A DNA stretch of 64,000 nt. Source: Tritonibacter multivorans. Lineage in GTDB: Bacteria; Pseudomonadota; Alphaproteobacteria; Rhodobacterales; Rhodobacteraceae. Both the position numbers and the translations under genes were made by a program. The stretch spans positions 300,029 through 364,028 of the forward strand of contig NZ_CYSD01000039.1 of assembly GCF_001458415.1 (NCBI RefSeq), in the 5' to 3' direction. The notes beneath the pieces are model-generated. The model saw only the letters and a list, made by a program, of their open reading frames with translations. It was not told the origin of the DNA and did no database searches. Positions within the stretch are counted from its first letter, which is position 1. Every line of letters starts with the position of its first letter. Below are positions 27,861 to 34,793 of the stretch, in pieces.

Positions 27861-29300
27861 CTAAGGCGACAGCGCGGCAATGTCGCGCTCTCTTGCGCGG
27901 ATGGCCCAGTCTGGCCCCAACCCGTATCGCGCCCAGCCGAGGCTTTCGCGCCGCAGGGCATTGGCCTCTGTCGGGCGGCTCATCTGGTCCAGAGCTTCGG
28001 CGCGCAACAGCATCAATGTCGCCAGAAGTGCCGCGTTTTCTGTGGCACGGGCCGTTTCCATTGCGGGGCCGGTTTTTGCAAGGGCCTGCGCAGGTTCGCC
28101 AAGGCTGAGGTGCAGGGCCGCGATGCGGGTCGCTACAAGCGCGCGCAAAGGGGCATGGAGTGTCGGCGACGGCAGGTAGTTTTCTGCCGTCTGAAAATGA
28201 GCCAGCGCCAAACGGCGATCGGCTGGTTGCTTTGCACGTCCAACCAAGAAATGCGAAAAAGCACGGCGATGATCGACCCAGCCCAGATCCCGCGCGATTG
28301 CCGCGGCCCGTGCGGCGGCGACTTGGGGGGCAAGGCCGCTGTTGCTGCTGCCCAAAGCGGCTTCGACCGCTGCCGACCAGCGGCGCGGCGTTGAGGGGAG
28401 CGGATCTGACGCGCGCCGCTCGCCACGGGGGTTGAGGCGGTTCAAGATGGCGGGAATGCGCGCGGCAACCTGTTCGCGGGTCATGCCGGTGCGCAGGTCC
28501 GGTGCATAAGTGGCGCGCAGCATCAGCATGTCAAAGCCGGTCAGCACGGTATGGACATTGTCATCGTTGAACACAGAATCCGGCAGGCGATACAGATCGT
28601 TCAATGGGCCCAGGGCCTGCGCCAGTTCTTCGTGCAGACAGTCGCGCAGTTCTTGCGGACTCACATCGTTTGGCACAAAGATCGCCAGTCGTTCGCGACG
28701 ACGCAGATCCGCCCAGCTGGTCGACAGCTGGTTCCGTTTGCGGCGGTATTCGTCCAGAGACGAGACATTGGGCACGACGAAACAGGCAGCCTGCGGCAAG
28801 GTGCGCTGGATCTGCGCGCGGGTCACCGCCTCGATTGTGATCTGTGCAGGTGTTCCCGCGGACACCTGACGCAAGGGGATCCCGGCTTCGCGCCGCAGAC
28901 GGGTGAGCAGCGCCTGCAAATCCCGGTTTAGGGTCGCGGTCGGCTGGCCGGTTACCGTGACATTGATCGGGCCTTCAAACCGGGTCAGCACCGGCAGGCG
29001 ACTGCCGCCTTCCAGCGCGAAATGCAGATCCAGAAAATCCCGTGCCATATCCGCGTTGGACCGGTCCGGCAAAGGGGCGGGTTTGCTGTCGAAATGGTTC
29101 ATGCGCGGCAGGGGCGTCACCGATCCGCTGGCATCGCCGCGGCTTGGGGTGTCAATGGTGCGCGGTGCTGGGTCACAGGCCGCAAGCGCCAGACACAGGC
29201 TGCCCAACATGAGCCCGCGCCACAGCCAGACAGGCGCTGTCTGTGTGCCGAGTGGCCGGAGGGCCTTTGTCTGGCCCTCTCTGTTTTTGTGGAATGACAC
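27861..29300 (-). CDS. DUF2927 domain lipoprotein
   Basis: Probable outer- or inner-membrane lipoprotein of about 479 residues. The start taken is GTG 29300, with GGGAGAG just upstream; ORF reading further back to 29456 has no ribosome site. The N-terminal signal ends with a lipobox LALAAC, cysteine about residue 42. A conserved region follows: ITIEAVTRAQIQRTLPQAACFVVP and DCLHEELAQALGPLNDLYRLPDSVFNDDNVHTVLTGFDMLMLRATY, with the HEExxQ-like stretch that is typical of the DUF2927 family and resembles a zinc-peptidase helix. The C-terminal ~150 residues are helical repeats (TPR-like). Sandwiched between VWA and MoxR genes. Confidence 0.82.
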   Translation of the reverse strand: MSFHKNREGQTKALRPLGTQTAPVWLWRGLMLGSLCLALAACDPAPRTIDTPSRGDASGSVTPLPRMNHFDSKPAPLPDRSNADMARDFLDLHFALEGGSRLPVLTRFEGPINVTVTGQPTATLNRDLQALLTRLRREAGIPLRQVSAGTPAQITIEAVTRAQIQRTLPQAACFVVPNVSSLDEYRRKRNQLSTSWADLRRRERLAIFVPNDVSPQELRDCLHEELAQALGPLNDLYRLPDSVFNDDNVHTVLTGFDMLMLRATYAPDLRTGMTREQVAARIPAILNRLNPRGERRASDPLPSTPRRWSAAVEAALGSSNSGLAPQVAAARAAAIARDLGWVDHRRAFSHFLVGRAKQPADRRLALAHFQTAENYLPSPTLHAPLRALVATRIAALHLSLGEPAQALAKTGPAMETARATENAALLATLMLLRAEALDQMSRPTEANALRRESLGWARYGLGPDWAIRARERDIAALSP

Positions 29301-29418
29301 GCAATGCTCTCCCTGAGGCCTTCGGCGCAAGCCGCCAATCTGTGGCGGCTTCCCTTCAGTCAACCGGCATCTCTTGCCAATGGCAAGAGGCCAGACGCAG
29401 CTTCGCGTTATGCGTGTC

Positions 29419-30258
29419 CTAGCGTTGTCTGCGCGCCATAAAAGCAAGCCGTTCAAACAGATGCACGTCTTGTTCGTTTTTCAACAGCGCCCCGTGCAGA
29501 CGCGGCAGCGCATTGACGCCATCACGGGCCAGATCCTCGGCGCTCAGGTCTTCGGCCAGCAAAAGCTTCAGCCAGTCGATCACTTCAGAGGTCGAGGGTT
29601 TCTTTTTCAGCCCTTGGGTGTCCCGGATCTCGTAGAACTGGGTCAGGGCCGTCGCCAGAAGATCCTGTTTGATCCCCGGATGGTGGACTTCGACGATTTG
29701 TTTCATCGTTTCGGCATCGGGGAAGCGGATATAGTGAAAGAAACAGCGGCGCAGGAAAGCGTCCGGCAGCTCTTTTTCATTGTTCGAGGTGATAATGATG
29801 ATCGGGCGGTGTTTGGCCTGGATGGTCTCGCCGGTCTCGTAGACGTGAAAGGCCATCTTATCGAGCTCTTGCAGGAGGTCGTTGGGAAACTCGATATCGG
29901 CTTTGTCGATCTCATCGATCAGCAGAACAACTTTTTCGTCGGCCTCAAACGCTTCCCAGAGTTTGCCTTTCTTGATGTAGTTCTTCACATCGTGGACGCG
30001 CTCTTCGCCCAGTTGGCTGTCGCGCAGGCGGGAGACCGCATCATATTCGTAAAGACCCTGCTGCGCGCGGGTGGTGGATTTCACGTTCCACTCGATCATT
30101 CGCAGACCCAGCGCATCGGCAACCTGCAGGGCCAGTTCGGTTTTTCCGGTGCCGGGTTCGCCTTTCACCAGCAGCGGGCGCTCCAGCGTGACAGCTGCGT
30201 TAACCGCGACCTTAAGATCCTGTGACGCAACGTAATCTTTCGTACCTTCGAACCGCAT
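29419..30258 (-). CDS. MoxR family AAA+ ATPase
   Basis: A 279-residue AAA+ chaperone ATPase. Walker A is GEPGTGKTE (residues ~36-44), Walker B is VVLLIDEIDKAD, sensor 1 is IIITSNNEKELPDAFLRRC with the Arg finger region. It belongs with the VWA protein at 26337, and the pair is expected to load metals or remodel complexes. It is the first gene of the minus-strand run 30258-26337 and divergent from dksA. Confidence 0.93.
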   Translation of the reverse strand: MRFEGTKDYVASQDLKVAVNAAVTLERPLLVKGEPGTGKTELALQVADALGLRMIEWNVKSTTRAQQGLYEYDAVSRLRDSQLGEERVHDVKNYIKKGKLWEAFEADEKVVLLIDEIDKADIEFPNDLLQELDKMAFHVYETGETIQAKHRPIIIITSNNEKELPDAFLRRCFFHYIRFPDAETMKQIVEVHHPGIKQDLLATALTQFYEIRDTQGLKKKPSTSEVIDWLKLLLAEDLSAEDLARDGVNALPRLHGALLKNEQDVHLFERLAFMARRQR

Positions 30259-30439
30259 ATGTCTGACCTTTGCCCCAAAAATGACGAATTGCCTTGTTTA
30301 AAAGGGGTTTAAACACAGCTGCGACTTATTGTGTAGTGACATTTGCGCGCCGTAGGGGTAAACGCTGCGGCATGGGGGAGCCTCGATGCTTGGAAAAAAT
30401 TTAGAAACCAAGATTAAGGGCCAGACCGAAGGAGCCGAA

Positions 30440-30862
30440 ATGAAGCAGGAAGTGTTTCTGCCGGATGACTACCGTCCAGCCGAAGATGAACCTTTCATGA
30501 ATGAGCGGCAGCTTGAATATTTCCGCCGCAAATTGTTGAACTGGAAGACCGAATTGCTTGCCGAGAGTCGTGATACGATCGAAGGCCTGCAAGACAACAC
30601 CCGTAATATTCCCGACGTGGCTGACCGAGCCAGCGAAGAGACAGACCGGGCGCTCGAACTGCGCACCCGCGACCGTCAGCGCAAACTGGTCAGCAAGATC
30701 GACTCGGCCATCCGGCGGATCGACGAAGGCGAATATGGCTATTGCGAAGTGACGGGCGACCCGATTTCGCTGAAACGGTTGGACGCACGTCCGATCGCCA
30801 CGATGAGCCTCGAGGCGCAAGAGCGTCACGAGCGCCGCGAACGGGTTCACCGGGACGACTAA
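30440..30862 (+). CDS. dksA: DksA-type RNA polymerase-binding factor with one cysteine
   Basis: Secondary-channel regulator that works with ppGpp at rRNA and amino-acid promoters. The 140-residue protein has the coiled coil (residues ~20-95) with the tip DVADRA: Asp59, Asp62 and Ala64 match the catalytic-tip residues of E. coli DksA. The globular part normally holds four zinc-binding cysteines; here only Cys102 (YGYCEVTGDPISLKRL) remains. This matches the single-cysteine DksA known from Rhodobacter sphaeroides. ATG 30440 has AAGGAG six bases ahead; a frame from 30386 adds an unsupported N-terminus. A terminator follows. Confidence 0.95.
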   Translation: MKQEVFLPDDYRPAEDEPFMNERQLEYFRRKLLNWKTELLAESRDTIEGLQDNTRNIPDVADRASEETDRALELRTRDRQRKLVSKIDSAIRRIDEGEYGYCEVTGDPISLKRLDARPIATMSLEAQERHERRERVHRDD

Positions 30863-30948
30863 ACCGTCGTTTAACCGGCCTCAAACACTCCACCCGGGAC
30901 ATTTCTTGGGGTGGAACGTCTATTGGCGTGTAAAATTTCTAAGATTTG

Positions 30949-30981
30949 CTGCGCCGGGGCCTTTTGCTTCGGCGCAGTTTT
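30949..30981 (+). terminator. Terminator of dksA
   Basis: An 8 bp stem CTGCGCCG/CGGCGCAG with a 13-base loop is followed by TTTTG. Confidence 0.7.
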
Positions 30982-31016
30982 GTTATGTCGAGGCCTGAAA
31001 ACTCAACGGCAGGCCT

Positions 31017-32186
31017 ATGGAACTCGAAAACAAGAAGATCACTGTGGTTGGCGGCGGCATTGGCGGGCTCGCCATTGCGATTCTGTTGCGCCGCACCGGA
31101 GCGTCCGTTCGCGTGCTCGAGCAGGCCGAGGCGATTTCCGAAGTGGGCGCCGGTTTGCAGATTTCGCCTAATGGTGTGGCCGTTCTGCGCGCCCTCGGGC
31201 TGGCGGACGATTTGGCCTGGAAGGCGCCGCGGGCGCGGGCTGTGGTTCTGCGCAGTCATCGTCGGGGGCGTGAGGTGGTCCGGCTCGACCTGGATCAATA
31301 TGCTGCCGACCTGCGCTATTATTTTGTGCACCGGGCTGACCTGGTGGAACTTTTGGCGACGAAAGCCCGAGAAGAAGGGGTGCAGATCCGTCTTTTGCAG
31401 CGGCTGGATCGTGTCGATCTAAGCGGTGCGCCCAAGCTGCACCTTGCCAATGGGTCCTGTTGCAATGGCGATCTGGTGATTGGCGCGGATGGGATCCACT
31501 CGCGACTGCGCGAGGCCATCAATGGCGTGCGCGAGCCGTTTTTTACGGGGCAGGTTGCCTGGCGTGCTCTGGTGCCCAACCGTTTGGGGCTTCAGAACGA
31601 GGCGCAGGTATTCATGGGGCCTGGCCGGCATCTGGTGGCCTACCCGCTGCGCGATGGATCCTTGGTCAATCTGGTCGCCGTGCAAGAACAGCGCGCGTGG
31701 GTCGACGAAAGCTGGAGCCACAAGGGCGATCCAGACGCTCTGCGCCGCGCCTTTGCAGGGTTCGGAGGCACCGCGCGCGAGCTGTTGTCAGATGTCGGGG
31801 ATGTTGGCTTCTGGGGGCTGTTCCGCCACCCGGTGGCTGAGAAGTGGCACACGGGCCAAGCTGTGCTTTTGGGCGATGCGGCCCATCCGACACTGCCGTT
31901 TATGGCGCAGGGGGGCAATATGGCGCTGGAAGATGCCTATGTTCTGGCGGACTGCCTTCAGCGGGCGGAAACATTGGACGGCGCTTTGGCCAAATACCAA
32001 TCCCGCCGTCGAGACCGCGTCTGCAAGGTTGTAGAGACTGCAAATGGAAACGCATGGCGCTATCATCTGCGCCCGCCGATCTCCTGGCCTGCTCATATCG
32101 TCATGCGCGCCATGAGCCAATGGGCGCCGCAGAAAATGGTCAGCCAGTTCGATTGGATCTACCGTCACGACGTGACCGAGGGCTAG
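31017..32186 (+). CDS. FAD-dependent monooxygenase (salicylate/3-hydroxybenzoate hydroxylase-like)
   Basis: Group A flavin aromatic hydroxylase of 389 residues. The Rossmann FAD motif is GGGIGGLAIAILLRRTGASVRVLEQA, the DG motif is DLVIGADGIHSRLRE, and the GD motif is VLLGDAAHPTLPFMAQGGNMALEDAYVLADCL. The sequence is closest in style to salicylate 1-hydroxylase and 3-hydroxybenzoate 6-hydroxylase. No catabolic partner genes are near, so the aromatic substrate is open. It stands alone, with terminators on both sides. Confidence 0.88.
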   Translation: MELENKKITVVGGGIGGLAIAILLRRTGASVRVLEQAEAISEVGAGLQISPNGVAVLRALGLADDLAWKAPRARAVVLRSHRRGREVVRLDLDQYAADLRYYFVHRADLVELLATKAREEGVQIRLLQRLDRVDLSGAPKLHLANGSCCNGDLVIGADGIHSRLREAINGVREPFFTGQVAWRALVPNRLGLQNEAQVFMGPGRHLVAYPLRDGSLVNLVAVQEQRAWVDESWSHKGDPDALRRAFAGFGGTARELLSDVGDVGFWGLFRHPVAEKWHTGQAVLLGDAAHPTLPFMAQGGNMALEDAYVLADCLQRAETLDGALAKYQSRRRDRVCKVVETANGNAWRYHLRPPISWPAHIVMRAMSQWAPQKMVSQFDWIYRHDVTEG

Positions 32187-32214
32187 CGCACCACCCGTAA
32201 GCTCATGGGCGGCG

Positions 32215-32237
32215 CAGCGCGTTTGTGACGCGCTGCG
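32215..32237. terminator. Hairpin between the monooxygenase and xth genes
   Basis: An 8 bp perfect stem GCAGCGCG/CGCGCTGC with loop TTTGTGA sits in the short gap between two convergent genes. T-runs are weak on both sides. Confidence 0.5.
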
Positions 32238-32243
32238 GGTGCT

Positions 32244-33050
32244 TTACAGATCGAGTTCGACCCAAACCGGCACATGGTCCGAGGGTTTTTCACGGCCGCG
32301 CACATCCTTGTCGATCTGGCAGTCGAGCAGCAGGTCTGCGGCTTGCGGGGTCAACAGGAAGTGGTCAATGCGAATGCCGTCGTCGCGGTTCCATGCACCC
32401 GCCTGATAGTCCCAGAAACTATAGTGTCCCGGCCCCTGTACGCGGGCGCGGAAGGCTTCGGTAAAGCCAAGGTTTACAACCCGCTGAAACGCTGCCCGGC
32501 TTTCCGGACGATGCAGGGCGTCTTCCTTCCAGGCGTCGGGCCGTTTGGCGTCTTCGGCTTGCGGGATGATGTTATAGTCCCCGGCCATGAGGGCAGGCAT
32601 CTCTTCTGCCATCAGATCTTTGGCGCGGGCGTGCAGGCGCTCCATCCATGCCAGTTTATAGGCATATTTGCCGCCTGCCACGGGGGATCCATCGGCTTCT
32701 AGCTCCACCGGGTTCCCATTGGGTAGGTACAGGCCGCAAATGCGAATGGCTTGTTTGCCCACGACCGTAGCTTCGATCCAACGGGCTTGCTCGTCACTGT
32801 CATCGCCCGGCAGGCCACGGCGCACATCCTCTAGCGGCAGCTTGGAGAGGATTGCCACGCCGTTAAAGCTCTTTTGGCCGTGGGTTTCCACGTTGTAGCC
32901 ACGTTCTTCAAAGAGTTCGCGCGGGAAAGCGTCGTCTACAGATTTGATCTCTTGCAGCACAACCACATCAGGTTGCGCCTCATCCAGCCATTCGGGCAGA
33001 GCGGCGGCGCGTGCTTTGATACCGTTGATATTGAATGTGGCGATTTTCAT
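32244..33050 (-). CDS. xth: Exodeoxyribonuclease III (AP endonuclease)
   Basis: Base-excision-repair endonuclease that cuts at abasic sites and has 3'-5' exonuclease activity. The 268 residues hold the EEP-fold motifs in order: ATFNINGIKAR (Asn), VVLQEIKS (Glu), ICGLYLPNG, MAGDYNIIPQAEDAKRP (the D-x-N catalytic pair), and SDHVPVWVEL (the terminal Asp-His). The ATG is preceded by a usable GGGGCC purine run. It appears monocistronic. Confidence 0.95.
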   Translation of the reverse strand: MKIATFNINGIKARAAALPEWLDEAQPDVVVLQEIKSVDDAFPRELFEERGYNVETHGQKSFNGVAILSKLPLEDVRRGLPGDDSDEQARWIEATVVGKQAIRICGLYLPNGNPVELEADGSPVAGGKYAYKLAWMERLHARAKDLMAEEMPALMAGDYNIIPQAEDAKRPDAWKEDALHRPESRAAFQRVVNLGFTEAFRARVQGPGHYSFWDYQAGAWNRDDGIRIDHFLLTPQAADLLLDCQIDKDVRGREKPSDHVPVWVELDL

Positions 33051-33197
33051 AGGCCCCTCCGGACAGGCGTTTCGCGTGATCTATCGCTGAATTGCCGCGG
33101 CGGAGCAAGAGGAGAAGCGAATCGATTTTCGGTGATGGTCCGGCGAATTCGCAAAGGTTTCAATATTGCCCTAGGGTGGTATTTGCAATTTTGTAGT

Positions 33198-33206
33198 TGT
33201 GAATAA
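33198..33206 (-). promoter_or_regulatory. DnaA-box match TTATTCACA
   Basis: TGTGAATAA on the plus strand is TTATTCACA on the minus strand, a full match to TTATNCACA. It lies in AT-rich DNA 166 bases before the peptide gene. Confidence 0.4.
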
Positions 33207-33270
33207 CTTATGTATAAATTGTGCATTAAAAAATAAATGTTGAAAGGTCGGTGGTTTCGAGGGGAAGTTC

Positions 33271-33279
33271 TGTGGATAA
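33271..33279 (-). promoter_or_regulatory. DnaA-box match TTATCCACA
   Basis: TGTGGATAA on the plus strand is the canonical box TTATCCACA on the minus strand, same orientation as the first box and 73 bases away. Confidence 0.45.
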
Positions 33280-33371
33280 GCTTGTTTGGAAATTGGGTTC
33301 GTAAATTATTTTCTTTTTTATTCGAGATTCTTTGGCAGCATTTGGGTGTGTTTTTGGTTTTGGAGGTAAAT

Positions 33372-33581
33372 ATGACCGCACTGAAGAAAATCGAACTGAT
33401 CGAAGTTTCCGAAGTTTCTGTTTTTGATGGCGCGCACACTGGAATGATAAGTTCCACGTGCATTCAGCGGGAAAACGTCGCGTTGGGGAGTTTCGGCAAG
33501 TCTCAAATCGCCGGTAAGATTGCTAAAAGTAACGATATTTTTGATGGATGCGCGACTGGGCTTGTGTCCTCCACCTGTTGA
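33372..33581 (+). CDS. 69-residue peptide with two FDG-x-x-TG-x-x-SSTC motifs, ending in Cys
   Basis: Unrecognised small protein and candidate precursor or scaffold peptide. ATG 33372 has GGAGG five bases upstream. The first ~17 residues are charged (TALKKIELIEVSEVSV). Residues 18-30 (FDGAHTGMISSTC) and 57-69 (FDGCATGLVSSTC) share nine of 13 positions, and the second copy is the last 13 residues, so the protein ends in Cys. The spacer 31-56 is basic. Copies differ at synonymous sites (AGT TCC ACG TGC versus TCC TCC ACC TGT), so the protein motif is what is conserved. There are three Cys (30, 60, 69). It lies just upstream of the unknown 376-residue gene. It may belong to an uncharacterised Rhodobacterales family (DUF6749 comes to mind, unverified). 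Confidence 0.75.
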   Translation: MTALKKIELIEVSEVSVFDGAHTGMISSTCIQRENVALGSFGKSQIAGKIAKSNDIFDGCATGLVSSTC

Positions 33582-33608
33582 GGGATTCGGTGTCAATTAA
33601 GCGATTTT

Positions 33609-33630
33609 TCGCGGCCTTTGCGGGCCGCGA
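33609..33630 (+). terminator. Hairpin between the peptide gene and the 376-residue gene
   Basis: A perfect 8 bp stem TCGCGGCC/GGCCGCGA with a 6-base loop, 28 bases after the peptide stop. There is no U-run after it, so partial termination or transcript processing favouring the peptide message is more likely than full termination. Confidence 0.5.
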
Positions 33631-33660
33631 TTAACGACGCATTTTTCGGCGGAGAATTAA

Positions 33661-34791
33661 ATGGGTGATGTTTTAAGTCTTGATCGCTATTCGGAAGACC
33701 GCGTCTTTCGGCATGGGGTTCCAACCGAAAATCGCGGGGTGTTTTCACGCAAGGAACTGGCGTCTTGCTTCCTGGGTGCCAGGCGTGACAGAATGGACGT
33801 CCTCTGGTTGAAAGAGAACGCTGAGTTTTTGAATGTTTTACGGTCGGCTGGTAAAATCAGACCGGTCGAAAGAGATGGTTTTTTTGGTTATTTACCCTTC
33901 TATGAAGGGTGTTTGCGTCACTTTGATTTTTTCAAGCCTTACTATCGGTTTATTTTGTCGATTTGCATGGATTTGGAAGACCTTGGGATTTGTGACGGTG
34001 AGCTTTCGGATGCCCTTGTTGGGCGCGTTCACAGAAGCGGAATTTTGCAGCACGAATTGTCGGATCTGCAAAGGGCAGAAACCAGACGGCTATTGGCGCG
34101 CCGAGGTTGCGTGCTTCGTGGCCTGGACGGATTGGACGATCGGCTGCGGGCCTTCATGCAATCTCCGGTGGCATTTGCCGTCCCCAATCGGCGGACAGCG
34201 TATGAACTGACCCACATTGTGTTCTACCTTTCTGACTATGGGCAGCAGGATCCAATGTTGGAGTCTGAGGCAATACAAAGTGTTGAATATGTTGGGATAA
34301 TGGCTTTCCTGGACCAGGATGCAGACCTGCTCAGTGAAGTTTGTCTGGCATTGCTTTATGCGGGCCAGGATGTGCCCCAGGTCTGGCTGGCGTGGCTACA
34401 AAAGCAGCGGGCAGCCTGCCAGATTTCGGCCCAACCTCTGGAAATCAACGAGGTGGATGACTACCACACGTTTCTCGTGATGGAGTGGGCTATATCAGAG
34501 GTTGTAAAACATCCCGTTTTCGAGTCATCCTGTATGAACACGCGCCGATTTATTTGTACCGGGCGCAACAGTGTTTTGAGAGGTATGACAATGGCGCTTT
34601 ATGCAATGGATGCCGAAGGGCTGCGGATGCGCCGCGGTGCGGATCTTGAGCTGAAGTCTCGGCTGAACGCGCAGGAGCAGGGGCTTTGGGATCGTGCGTC
34701 CGGTGCTGTCGGGTGTTTTGACCAGTTTCTGTGCGATTTTCTGGCACGGGGATACACTGACACAAGCCTCCAGCAGGGCGGGGTGCGCTGA
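33661..34791 (+). CDS. Protein of unknown function next to the Cys-ending peptide
   Basis: A 376-residue, mostly helical, soluble protein that I cannot place with confidence; the Pfam family DUF6902 is a possibility from memory only. GGAG lies seven bases before the ATG. Notable stretches are HFDFFKPYYRFILSICMDLEDLG (residues ~87-109), LQHELSDLQRAETRRLLARRGC, and AYELTHIVFYLSDYGQQDPM, with several His and acidic residues that could bind metal. The region ~180-310 reads as repeated helices with a DxxY/HTF motif. There are no kinase, radical-SAM, YcaO, LanM or ATP-grasp motifs. It follows the peptide gene by 79 bases and precedes an EamA transporter by 2 bases, so a role in modifying or handling the peptide is the natural guess, but it is inference. 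Confidence 0.75.
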   Translation: MGDVLSLDRYSEDRVFRHGVPTENRGVFSRKELASCFLGARRDRMDVLWLKENAEFLNVLRSAGKIRPVERDGFFGYLPFYEGCLRHFDFFKPYYRFILSICMDLEDLGICDGELSDALVGRVHRSGILQHELSDLQRAETRRLLARRGCVLRGLDGLDDRLRAFMQSPVAFAVPNRRTAYELTHIVFYLSDYGQQDPMLESEAIQSVEYVGIMAFLDQDADLLSEVCLALLYAGQDVPQVWLAWLQKQRAACQISAQPLEINEVDDYHTFLVMEWAISEVVKHPVFESSCMNTRRFICTGRNSVLRGMTMALYAMDAEGLRMRRGADLELKSRLNAQEQGLWDRASGAVGCFDQFLCDFLARGYTDTSLQQGGVR

Positions 34792-34793
34792 GG

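Larger units (their letters stand above)
33051..33371 (+). other. AT-rich leader of the peptide gene
   Basis: A 321-base gap between xth and the peptide gene. From about 33170 it is clearly AT-richer than its GC-rich surroundings, with runs such as attaaaaaataaatg (33224-33238) and ttattttctttttta (33306-33320). It contains two DnaA-box matches. The longer in-frame ORF beginning at 33237 runs through this AT-rich region with no ribosome site and is not believed. Confidence 0.55.

Noticed and set aside
33190..33290. A replication origin
   Set aside because: Only two DnaA boxes and no origin-type neighbours such as hemE, parAB or dnaA.
33237..33371. N-terminal extension of the peptide gene to a 114-codon frame
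   Set aside because: Runs through AT-rich non-coding-like DNA; the strong ribosome site is before ATG 33372.
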